64,000 nt of DNA, taken from assembly GCA_001695595.3 (NCBI GenBank), contig MBPM02000012.1, positions 1,218,480 to 1,282,479 on the forward strand, written 5' to 3'. Shown here one piece after another: positions 54,361 through 64,000 of this stretch. Positions within the stretch are counted from its first letter, which is position 1; the number at the start of each line of letters is the position of its first letter. This DNA is from Plasmopara viticola (Eukaryota; Oomycota; Peronosporomycetes; Peronosporales; Peronosporaceae). Under the pieces are notes generated by a model, which was given only the letters and a program-made list of their open reading frames with translations, made no database searches and had not been told where the DNA came from. Position numbers and translations under genes: made by a program.

Positions 54361-56337
54361 GATTGTTGCCAGAGTGCTATTTTGTCAATAGATTCGCTTA
54401 TTTCACCGTTGCTTTGACGCCTGCGTTTTTTCTAGCAAAACGTAAAATGACATGGGTTCATATATTCTTCACCTAAGAAGACCGATCTATCCTTGCTCGG
54501 GAAAGACTAAGGCAGAATACACTAACAGATTTGGGTTCCAAGTGTTTCAAAGGAATTCCTCACAAATTGTGGATAACAGGCAAAATGAATTTATGGGTAG
54601 TGAGTTACTTACGGAAAGTAATTTCAGGCAACATTTGAAATGCGATAAAAAAAGCTTTTGATCTTATGCGGAAAAATTTTACCATGTGTAGTTAATTGGT
54701 CGACAAAGTTCGACCATCGTAAAGTTGTCAAATTTAATCATTGACAAATCTTTAGCTACTAGGCTTCGCAAAACACACGCCTAAACGTATTTGTCACGCG
54801 AATCAAAGTCATCATTTTGCAATTACGTCAAAGTTTAAGCGCACTGGTTCACACTTTCCTACGTTTGTTACCATCATCTCGTAAAGCTGGTCTTTTTTGT
54901 GTCACCCTAATTTTCCCTCATCGGCATAAATGAACACAAGCTCTTGAATAAAGCAATCTAACGTGAATTACTTGCTCGTAAGTGCACGTAATTTGTAGAC
55001 AATTGTGTGCATATGAAATTATGCAGTCACATGCATGGTGAAAGACAGTCATGCGCACACAGGGAAGGAAACATATGGTGCGCCACTGCTTCGAGTTACT
55101 AGGTGTAGCGAGCTTTTAATTAGCCCCGTTAGTCCTTTCGCGGTGTATACAAGGTCGACTATCTCGACCATAAGTAGATATTTTTCAAATCCATGTCGCA
55201 AAGTTTACTCTATGATAGTAATATGCGCGGTATGCTGCGAAAAAAGTTAGCGATACGCGAACGCAAAGCGCTGCGAAAAAAAAAAAAGCGATACGCAGAC
55301 GACTTCCAGCTTCATTATATGCTCCCCTTTTCCAGACGAATTATATTATTCAAAATGACGGTTTCAGAATTTGTTTTGCGTAGCATGCGACTCATTTCAA
55401 TGGTAGCACTGCCATGTCGCTAATAAGTTCAGCACAACCAAGTCTATAATAATAGTATGGTTTCTAATTGCAGAATTATACCGCTCTCCTTTACGTGGCT
55501 ATTGGCTTTTTTTAAAATATGTAGTATTAAAAGTAGTACATCTCAGTACGTAATATTCCCAAATATTTTCTTTAATCGAAATTGTAAAGCGATTGTCGAG
55601 CAAAGTTAAATTGTGGATGTGTTTCTACGGGTCTAAACCGTAGCTGCATTACATCGCCATAAAATTTGTGTCAATACAACTGGCTGTTGCTGCTACCCGG
55701 AGAAGTGATCGAGCAGGTCATATTCACTGATCAAGTGCGGTCGCTCGCGATATTTGGTCCCACTAGACGCAAGCCGATCTCGATTCGAGAGGTCGCTCCA
55801 CGAGCTGAGCAGGCCTTAGTGAAGCACTACGCCTAGATTGGTATGAATTGGAAAAGTCGCGCGATATGGGATGAATTGAGCCATAACAGCCACAATAAAC
55901 AATTATTGATGGTTTTCGATAATCGATATGGTTTTGTGTAGACATTTTTGGAAATCACCAGCCAATGAGTGAACAATCAACTTTGGCTTTGTTCCTACCT
56001 CCAATCTTTGGATCCGAGCCGCGTTATCTACCCCCCCCCATTTCGTTATCCAAACCCATTCTTGTGAACGGCTAATTAAAGTAAACTACTGATTGGCTAA
56101 AACTCGGGCTTAATATACGCCACTTTCATCTTAACCTCTTTTTGCTGTTTGATTCACCATCCATAAAATGTTTGTAATTCGCGAACATGCCGATCGCGCG
56201 AGCAGACAATGGAACGCTATCACTGCCTCAGCTATCAACATTGTTCACATCATTTCGGTAAGCTGGCTTTGGTCAGTATCGTACAACATTTTATAACACT
56301 CTTCTGAAAAGATCAAAACTGTGCCACGATTAAAGTG
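54361..56337. other. U-4: T7 upstream region
   Basis: Matches U-3 inverted, with the initiator-like element at 54441-54452 (-), the 60-codon remnant of the U frame (55763-55945, -) and a C8 run near 56032-56040. No gene recognised. Confidence 0.6.
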
Positions 56338-57503
56338 TCTAGTGGTGTTATCCAGGCTACATCCAGTACCACCACGATTTTCAGTGTTGGCCGTGTCTTT
56401 GCAGGTATTGCATCAGGCGGTTCAACAGCAGTAGTTCCTGGCTTCATTGGCGAGATTTGTCCACCACATCTTCGCTGCAAATTGGGTATGCTTTCAGCTT
56501 TCTAACTGTCTCGGTCATTTCCTGGTAGCAATCATGTTCTTCTACGCTAGAACGAGCACCGGTTGGAGGTACGTTGCTGGGTTTCCAATCGTGCTCGGGG
56601 TATTGTTCCTGGCATTGGCACCGTCTGTACTGGTGGAAAGTCCCGCGTGGTTGTTGATGGTCGACCAACCCAAGGAAGCGGAAAACCAATTAGCGTGTCT
56701 CTTTGGTGAGGATAACGTGTATGTGGCCAAAGTTTGGATTGACCAGCAACAAGTAGACGTTGAGTCTAGACGGGAACAACGATTAAGTTAGAGGACCTTG
56801 GGTATGTCAAGAGTCGCACCAGCCCCTACTCAAGGTCAAACCAGTACACTTTCGAGACTGTTTACGTCGTTGCTTCCACAGATGCTAACGGCATCGGTGT
56901 GGCTGGTGCTCTACAGTTCTCCGGTATCAATGCGGTCTTCTTTTACTCGACCGGCATTTTTAAGCAAGCGGGACTTTCGGACAGTCGAATTGGTGTAATG
57001 ATAGTCAACTCCATCAATATGGTACCGACCTTGTTTAGTGGCTTTCTAGCCTCACGATTCGGTAATCGCAAGCTTATTTTGTTCGGCCTCGCAGGCATGC
57101 TACTAAGTGCGCTTGGTATTACAGCGTCGCTAGTGACTCATATGTCCTCGCTTGCTATTCTGTTTGTTGCGCTCTACATGATTACATATGGTGCAAGTCT
57201 CGGACCACTGGTATGGGGGTCATGGCGGATATGTTCCCCGACGACGCGCGAGCAGTAGGATGCTCCGTTTGCGTAGGCTGCAGTTGGTCGTGCAGTCTCA
57301 TCATTGGATTAACGTATCCGTACATTGCTGCTGCCTTAGAAAACTATAGTTTCGTGCCATTCATGTACACGATCGCATTGTCATTTCTCTTCTTTTTCAG
57401 TGTCGTGCCCGATACGTATGGCAAGACCATTCAAGATATCCAAGACGAATTTGCTGCAAAAAGGATGAAAACCTTGGCCACAACCGATCACGGTCAAAAT
57501 TAG
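56338..57503 (+). pseudogene. T8: psiA/T-gene chimera, N-terminally truncated transporter
   Basis: Starts at the psiA breakpoint (AAAGTGTCTAGTGG then VIQATSST..., T1 residue 137) and has psiA-type GGCTACATCC at about 56353. From about 56410 it follows intact T genes (GSTAVVPGFIGEICPPHLRC). Lesions: a 2-bp loss at 56485-56491; a 1-bp loss near 56775 and 1-bp gain near 56800 (both shared with T4); 1-bp losses near 56890 (GGCATCGG) and at the G run 57215-57219. Open pieces are 56447-56791, 56899-57258 and 57213-57503. C-terminus is the short GQN type. No function expected. Confidence 0.87.
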
Positions 57504-57911
57504 TTCTCTTTGTTAAAATAAGTAAGTCAGTTAGAAAAACCTATTTTACATTGCTCTGATTATATATTTAGATCTGGCTGTAGTGAAATCTAATTTGCAG
57601 CAACTAAGACTATATAAAATCTGGCTAACACAAATGTGATACAAATTAGAATTATACGACACTACAGTGTTTGCTACTAACAATTTATTGACCACACAAA
57701 CACTATACTCTTTTCATATTGGCGAACCGTACTATCGCCGAAATACGCTTTACTTTTTGTGCAGACAACCTTTTCATTACACTCAAATCCAGCAAGGTGC
57801 TAGTCTATCAAAAAATTTCGCTAAACAATACAAACCATACTTACTGAGTAAAACAGTAGGCTGAAAATCGAAGTGTGTTAGTCCGTTGAATAAGTCTGAT
57901 CGCTGTTGTTA
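57504..57911. other. T8 3' flank up to the copia insertion
   Basis: Contains the 65-codon frame (57667-57864) with its ATG changed to GTG. The left GAATT target repeat of the copia element is missing here (sequence TGTTGTTA then the LTR), a 5-bp loss relative to copy 1. Confidence 0.6.
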
Positions 57912-58126
57912 TGTAGAAAGGGCTTGTGTGCTGAAAGGTAAATTTCGAAGGGAATATATATCTAGGTCCTTAGTTCGCTAACGTGCTACATCTAGCCTAC
58001 TGGATTTTCTACTGGATACTGATTCATTCATGCGTCAGCCTGATTTACCCGTGCGACACTATAGCGTCAGCACCGTACCATAATCATGTGGTTGGCTAGC
58101 ATGCTTACAGCGGTGCAATATTAACA
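57912..58126 (-). repeat. copia-2 3' LTR (215 bp)
   Basis: TGTAGAAAGG...TATTAACA, including the same 28-bp extra segment as the 3' LTR of copy 1. Confidence 0.92.
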
Positions 58127-58139
58127 CTCCCACTCACCG

Positions 58140-60064
58140 CTAATGTTGTACATGCGCTGGGCCTATGCCACATGCTTCCAGTAGATACTTGAGTCGCTTG
58201 GTCTCAAGCGCCTTGGTCAGCATGTCCGCAAGTTGATTCACAGTCGACACGTATTGAAATGTGATGTTGTTTCGTGCCACGTTTTCCCGAATAAAATGGT
58301 GGCGGATGTCGACGTTTGGTCCTTGCATTGTAGCCCGCATTGTTGGCAAGTCCGATCGCACCTTGAATGTCTTCCCAGATCAACGTAGGTCCCACTTGTT
58401 CATGACCGAGATCCTTAAGCAAAGCTCGCACCCATAAAACCTTATGTGTACATAGACTTAGTGCCATATACTCAGCTTCCGCAGAGCTTAGTGCCACCGT
58501 GCGCTGATACTTGGACTTAAATATAACCGGTGCACCTCCAGTTATAGCCATGATTCCTGTAACCGAACGTCGGTCATCGATATTACTGCCCCAGTCTGCA
58601 TCTGTGTATGCTGTAACCTGTAGTTCAGTGGAGCTACCGTCGTAAGTGATTCCATATTTCCTTCTCGTCTTGAGAAAGCGGAGTACTCGAATCGCAGCTT
58701 TCCAATGCTGCTAACACGGATTCTCCAAGAAGCGAGGTAATTGTGTAACCACATATGCGATATCAGGTCGTGTACATGTTGCAATGTATAACAAACATCC
58801 AATCAAGGACCTGTACGGCTTCGTGCGCATCTCGGCCTTTTCATCGTTTGTTGTTGGTGACTGCATCCTTGATAGCTTTAAACCTGAATTGCATGGGTTA
58901 GCCACTGCCTTGGCATCTTCCTGGTTTAAATTTACCACCACGTCATCGATGTACCGAGTTTGTCGAATCATGAGTGTGCTCCCGTTGTAGTCATGATCAA
59001 TCTCCATTCCGAGAATAAATTTAGTCTCGCCCAATTCTTCATCTTGACAGAATTCTTAAGAGAAATTTGCACATCTTGGAATTCCTTGGTAGTTTTGGCA
59101 GCGATGATCATGTCGTCGACATATAGACAAACGTAGACGTAGTTGCCATTTTTGGACTTGATGTAGACACATTGATCGGATCCACTGCTTCGAAATCCTA
59201 TTCGCAAGAAGACAGCATGGATGGTCTTATTCTATGCGCTCGCAGCTTGCTTCAGACCTTAGATGGCTTTGTCCAGCTTGCACATAATGTTTTCTGCATT
59301 GACAATACCGTGAGGCGCTTCCATGTACCATCTTCCTTGAGATCACTATTCAAAAATGCCGTGTCGACATCCAGTTGTTCGGTCACGTATCCTTTTGCAA
59401 CCACTGCAGAGAGTACAACCCGAATGGAGTTCATATTTGCCACAGGTGAGTATGTCTCAAAGAAGTCAACACCATACTTCTGCTTAATACCTTTTGCCAC
59501 CAGTCGTGCCTTGTAACGCACCACATGTCCATGCTCGTTGCGCTTCTTTGCGAAAACCCATCGACATCCAATCGGCCGTACATCCTTTTTTCTTTGGCAC
59601 GAGTGCCCATGATCCGTACTCTGCGTGAGCCTTGGGATCCGCTTTCATTGCCTTATCCACTCAGAAGAATCGCTGCTATTTATGGCTTGCGGGTATGTAG
59701 TTGAAGCATCGTCTGCATCACCCACGCTTGCAGCGTACGCAAGATATGCTTCAGCTATGAGGCCGTCATCGTCGATCCTAGGACGCTTTGGAGATGGTGG
59801 GCTGTTACTTCCTTCAGACACTGATCCATCCATTAACATGAACATGGGTCTACGTGATCGTCTCACTTGATCAGTGTTTGGATGAAATACTATTCGATCT
59901 TCTGGAAACGCTTCCTGTCTAGGCTGGTACGGCCCCAATTCATACCCAGTAAGTCGCGATTGATATGATTGGTGCCGGGATGCGATATTATCCGTATTTT
60001 TCACTCATCCATTTCCATATCTTCCACAGATTCATCGGCAGCATCCATTGGCTCGTCCTCTTCT
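58140..60064 (-). pseudogene. copia-2 reverse transcriptase and RNase H
   Basis: Same blocks as copy 1: MVRYKARLVAKGIKQKYGVD (from 59524), YVDD at 59112-59123, SSAEAEYMALSLCTHK in 58204-58551 with IWEDIQGAIGLANN. The RNase H end QLADMLTKALETKRLKYLLE is in 58140-58361 after a frameshift near 58313. A 1-bp loss near 59034 splits the RT after the YVDD block. The two TAA/TAG stops in the KAI.GLKQAASA block are shared with copy 1. Confidence 0.87.
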
Positions 60065-60069
60065 GGTGG

Positions 60070-61430
60070 TCATTCTGTAGTGACGGGAACGCTTCTTGAT
60101 TCATCGTCTTTAGTGATGTGGATAATAGGTTCTGAATCCAAGCTTCCAGTATCATAGATACCATTAACTTCAAGCTCATCCAGCTTCACCGACCTCGACA
60201 CCTTGTCCTTGTTCAGTTCCAGGTCGTACACGCGGTATCCTTTGGTGTTCTCTGGATACCCTAGAAACATGCACTTGAAGCTCTTGGGTTCGAGTTTCGT
60301 CCTTTTCGCGTCACCAACGTGAGCGTATCCATGTGACTCAAACACACGTAAGTGTTCCATATGCGGTTTAATCTTGAAATACACTTCATACGGCGTCATG
60401 TTCGATCGCTCCGAGTTGGTCGATCAATTAATCAGGTGTACCGCAGTGCTGACAGCTTCAGCCCACCAGAAGGTTTGCACATTTTTACAGTGCAACATGC
60501 TTCGTGCTTTTTCCATGACCGTGCGGTTCATGCGCTCGGCCACACTGTTCTGTTGCGGGCTGTAGGGCACAGTCTTTTGGTGCACGATCCCGTTCGATGC
60601 ACAGATATTGTCCATTTCCTTGTTGACGAATTCCGTGCCGTTATCCGAACGCAGACACTTGATGTGCTCACCCCACTGGTTCTCGAACATATTCATAAAT
60701 GTTTTGAATTCGGCAGGCACCTCGTTCTTCGTGGTGAAAAAGTACACCACCACGTACTTGGAGTAGTCGTCGACGAACGTGAGTACGTACCGGGCCCCTC
60801 CCTTCGACTTCGTTTTCATGGGCCCCATGACGTCCGTGTGTACAAGTCGAAGCACCTTCGTCGTCTTAGACATCGATCGAGACGGGAAGTGGGTGACCGT
60901 TTGCTTGCCCTTGATACAGCCCCCACACAGCGTCATGGACATTTGTTCATCATGGGCATGCCAGTAGTAGCGCGCTACGTGTTTACCAGCGCGTTTTTGT
61001 TCATATGATCCATGCGTGCGTGCCACAACTCCCACTTGTTGTCGGCTCCGGCGTTTTCCACGTAGTGCGCCATATCTTCTTTACACTCGAGGACGTAGGC
61101 TTTACCGATCTTTTGCCCGACGCGATTGCCTTTGCCTTGTTCCAAATTATACATGGATCTTTCTGAAACTTCACGCTCATGCCACGCTCTGCCAGCTTGC
61201 CGACCGATAAGAGTCGACAGTCAAGACCGGGAATGTACAGCACCTCGACCATCTTGATTCGTTTGCCGTCAATGCCTGTCAGACGCGCTGAGCCCGTCCC
61301 TGCCACGCGGATCTTCTTGCCGTCCGCGATGGTCATTTCAATCTTATCGAGGTCTTTATACTTGAATAAGTCGTCGTGATGTGGCGTCATATGCGCCGAC
61401 GCACCGCTGTCCTTTAGCCACCCAGTTGAT
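60070..61430 (-). pseudogene. copia-2 protease and integrase
   Basis: DSGA at 61400-61411. The integrase core is in 60424-61035 with all three D,D,E residues, but PQQNS replaces PQQNG before VAER. Shared stops are at 60424-60426 and the VNT-stop near 60975, plus a private frameshift near 61113 in the pre-integrase domain. The GYPENTKGYRVYD block is in 60070-60399. Confidence 0.87.
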
Positions 61431-62166
61431 CAACTATTCCCAACAGCGAATACCTCATCATCGGCGTTGCTTTCGTTCTTCTTTGGGCAGTCCCGCTTCA
61501 TGTGTCCCATCTGGCCGCATCTAAAGCATTTTCCACCAAAGCACCGTCCCTTCTGCCGTTGCGGCTCTTGCCGTTCTTGAAGTTCCTCTTATTCTTGAAC
61601 TTTCTGTCGTTCGTCGTAACCTTCAATGCGCGCTCCGCGCCTTCCTTTCTTGTCGACGCGCTCGTACACCTTTAGAAGCTTCTCCTTTACCTCGATCAGC
61701 GTCGTGTCCTTGGAGTATTCCACGATCGAAATGATGAGCTCGTACTCCGTAGGCAAGCTGCTCAGCAGGATGACAAGCTGACGAGCTTCACCAAGCCGTT
61801 CACCCAGTGTTTGTAGTCCTACAATGAGCTCATCGAAGTTATCGAGATGCTATGCCATTGATACGCCGTTTCCATCTTAAACTCGTGGAGACGGCGGGTC
61901 ATCGTCACGCGGTTGTGCATTGTTGTCCGGTTGTAGAAATCGCGCAACGTGTTCCACGCCATGGTCGCCGACGTAGCCGATCGAATCTTAGTGTGATGCT
62001 CCACCGTAACTCCTTGAGCAATCAATCCCAACGCCTTCATGTCGTTGATCAGCCACGCCTCCGTGACCTCCGCCGGGTCCTTCACGACTTGGACGTGCGC
62101 CAGAGGCTCCAGTGGAAGTAGTTGTCGCTTCCAAGGTTGACTGACTTCGGACTTCTTGCGGGTCAT
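61431..62166 (-). pseudogene. copia-2 gag
   Basis: Starts MTRKKSEVSQPWKR at 62166 and is open through 61819 (115 codons), covering the segment deleted in copy 1 (KALGLIAQGVTVEHH). It then breaks at a 1-bp loss near 61871. Further single-base changes near 61650 and 61545 disrupt the region before the CCHC knuckle (about 61494-61535). Confidence 0.83.
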
Positions 62167-62208
62167 AACGGCGGTGTGGATGTCTTGAGCGTCTTGCGGC
62201 TGTTAACA

Positions 62209-62395
62209 TGTAGAAAGGGCTTGTGTGCTGGAAGGTAAATTTCGAAGTGAATATATATTTAGGTCCTTAGTTCGCTAACGTGCTACCTCTAAGCTTACTG
62301 TTTTTTCTACTGGATACCCGTGCGACACTATAACGTCAGCACCGTACCATAATCATGTGGTTGGCTAGCATGCATACAGCGGTGTAATACCAACA
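62209..62395 (-). repeat. copia-2 5' LTR (187 bp)
   Basis: TGTAGAAAGG...ATACCAACA followed by GAATT (62396-62400). Lacks the same 28 bp as the 5' LTR of copy 1. Confidence 0.92.
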
Positions 62396-62929
62396 GAATT
62401 AGTGCGTCCTAAACGTATTAAGGTGTTGGTAGAGTGATTAAATTAGCTGGTATTACACTGCCCTAATTTCGTTTTCGCTCGAAGAATAAGCTTGAAAAAT
62501 ATAATACAAGGACCATTTGCGTAAGTTTAATTTTGACAAATGTGATGTATAGAGACCAAAACCTCGATCGTTTTGATTGTAAGTGTGCACTCCGAATATC
62601 GTGCACCCTTTGATTTAATCTGCATGACAGATAACATATTAAGTAAACCGAACGCAATCTCTCTTTTAATTTGCGGAAAGTCTGGTGCTTGATTCCTGGC
62701 AAACAAAAATCAACGTTTTGTACGACTGACTAAATTTACTTATAATACCCGACTGGCCAAAATAGTATTACGATCTACATGTTCTCTGATAGGTCAGCTG
62801 ATTAAGAAGCTGCTCGACGAAGTTAAGCATGTTAAGATAAGGCGCTTTGCCCGATACATTTTAAGCTGACAAATAACAATTGAAACCATGCTGATCTCAG
62901 AACAGAATAGCATTAAGTAATAAGTGATA
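62396..62929. other. Remainder of T8 3' flank beyond copia
   Basis: Matches 40006-40529 with a few substitutions. No gene seen. Confidence 0.6.
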
Positions 62930-63900
62930 ATACATTTTTTCGAACACAAACACAAGTCGACTGTCGACTTTTTGTCGGAAAGTCTAGCTTGTTAAAATAG
63001 ACTGGACGAGTGAAGAAGGCACCATTAAAGCCGAGGAATCTTTGAGCACCGACACTTTTGACTGCTACTAGTAATTCCCCTTTAGAGACGATGAGACCGA
63101 AGTGGTGAGTTTACGTGCTCTAGGTGCGTAATAATTGCATTGGTTTGACGCATTCACATCCGACTCCCACGTAAGGTGCCTTTTTTAGTGTCTTCTTAAT
63201 TTGACTGTGCTGGGAACACATTGCCTTCTCCAAGCAAACATGCAAGCTTCTGTCAGGCAATAAGTGCGCTGCATAATTCTCTAACTGCCTTCAATAATCA
63301 CGTACGACTTTCCACCATGCCAAAGGTATACATAGAACCGCTCTGAGAAGTGCCAATGCAGCAATACACCGCCGATATAATGGCAAAAAAAAGCAATGAA
63401 CACACTTAAATGACTCAGTGTAAGACGTATTCGGTGTTCAAGAGTGAAAGCCTGTCCCCAGACAATTGACCATCAAGGTTTTTCTCTGGCCAGACTTTTT
63501 TTCGACGCGTCCAAACACACCAATCTACGACCGAGGATCCAAGAGCTGATTGCAAGTGTCTACAGAGTCTTCGTGTATCCAGAAAAAGAGCAACATACCG
63601 GGTAAAATACGCATTACATTGCATTCCTCTTTAGTCAAAGACAAAATTGTTCGATTGCGGCGTGGACCGTCCGACCTGAAAAGGCTGCAGTGCTACGACA
63701 AGAATGTTAGCGTACAGTCCTTAACTTGCTAGAGATATTGTGTCTCGACCTGTCACAACGAATATCGGAGCAGACGTAGATGACATCGGTGTAAGCTCCA
63801 TGCGATCACAAGTTAAAGGAAAAATTTTGGCCGATGCGACCTGATGACGCATGGCACCCCGATCGGGTTTCTCACCGTCACGGGGTATGCGTAGCTCTGT
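62930..63900 (-). pseudogene. psiB-8: decayed sugar transporter
   Basis: Direct duplicate of psiB-5, with RRLCRHLQSALGSSVVD in 63415-63624 (-), the family internal deletion and a single copy of the 25-bp motif (about 63335). A short insertion (CGACTTTTTGT type) near 62965 is private. The window ends about 100 bp beyond it, in the MTYDMS spacer. Confidence 0.78.
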
Positions 63901-64000
63901 CGGTCATCTGTCCAATCGTTATCTAACACTTACACGAGCAACTCACCAAGCATTTGCTCGGCTGACAACTCTTTGAGAGACGCTAGCTACTCGTAATTGT

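Larger units (their letters stand above)
50030..56400. repeat. Palindrome P2, right arm (about 6.4 kb)
   Basis: Inverted match to 43140-49510; see that entry. The inner end lies about 520 bp from the left arm. The outer end falls inside the T8/psiA fusion. Confidence 0.92.
57912..62395 (-). mobile_element. Ty1/copia retrotransposon, copy 2, dead
   Basis: A 4,484-bp counterpart of copy 1, carried here by segmental duplication. It has the same LTR lengths (215 and 187 bp), the same position relative to the T gene, the same right flank GAATTAGTGCG, and the same six in-frame stops. It has its own additional frameshifts near 59034, 59655, 61113, 61545, 61650 and 61871, and lacks the gag deletion of copy 1. 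Confidence 0.95.
56410..64000. repeat. Segmental duplication, copy 2 (T8, copia-2, psiB-8)
   Basis: Direct repeat of about 34020-41600; continues to the end of the window, so the full length is not known. Confidence 0.85.

Noticed and set aside
57912..62395. Second, independent copia insertion
   Set aside because: Shared stops, LTR indel and flanks show that it was copied with its surroundings.

Overview
The window looks like nuclear DNA of an oomycete (Phytophthora or downy-mildew relatives are my best guess; no lineage-specific marker gene is present). Supporting points: intronless genes, an initiator-like TCATT motif about 85-90 bp upstream of the transporter ATGs, a chromodomain Ty3/gypsy element and a Ty1/copia element, and long AT-rich intergenic DNA. 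There are no rRNA, tRNA or CRISPR features and no bacterial-style operons. All comparisons below were made by eye.

One gene family dominates from 9.6 kb to the end: a sugar-porter (GLUT-like) major facilitator of about 529 aa. I name the recognisable copies T1-T8. T1 (9753-11342, +), T2 (16719-18305, -) and T6 (45179-46768, +) are full length. T3 (-), T5 (+) and T7 (-) each have a single 1-bp frameshift. T4 (-) has lost its usual ATG and carries a stop in the central loop. T8 (+) is N-terminally truncated with several frameshifts. Between them lie three older families of decayed paralogues. psiA is a long remnant lacking the N-terminus. psiC is a psiA-like remnant with an internal deletion. 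psiB has its own fixed internal deletion and sits tail-to-tail with almost every T gene. A still older fragment (psiD) lies at 4.1-4.7 kb.

Left to right: 0.1-3.5 kb, dead gypsy chromovirus (protease, RT, RNase H, integrase, chromodomain); 3.6-7.7 kb, psiD and unassigned DNA; 7.7-9.6 kb, a decayed inverted repeat; then T1(+) psiB(-) psiC(+) psiB(+) T2(-) U psiA(+) psiB(+) T3(-) U psiA(+) psiB(+) T4(-) | T5(+) [copia] psiB(-) psiA(-) U T6(+) [SINE] psiB(-) psiC(+) psiB(+) [SINE] T7(-) U T8(+) [copia] psiB(-). U is a roughly 2-kb upstream region. If one 7.15-kb tandem unit and the copia insertions are ignored, the gene order mirrors around about 33.07 kb. Two smaller palindromes (arms about 3.5 kb and 6.4 kb) are nested inside.

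The array has been reshaped by tandem duplication, inverted duplication, a 22.4-kb-spaced segmental duplication that carried a copia element with it, and gene conversion. All four combinations of two N-terminal and two C-terminal sequence types occur among T1-T7. The notable object here is this palindromic, recombining sugar-transporter amplification cluster. The substrate of the transporters cannot be told from sequence. The TM1 acidic residue typical of proton-coupled relatives is a serine, which hints at facilitated diffusion.
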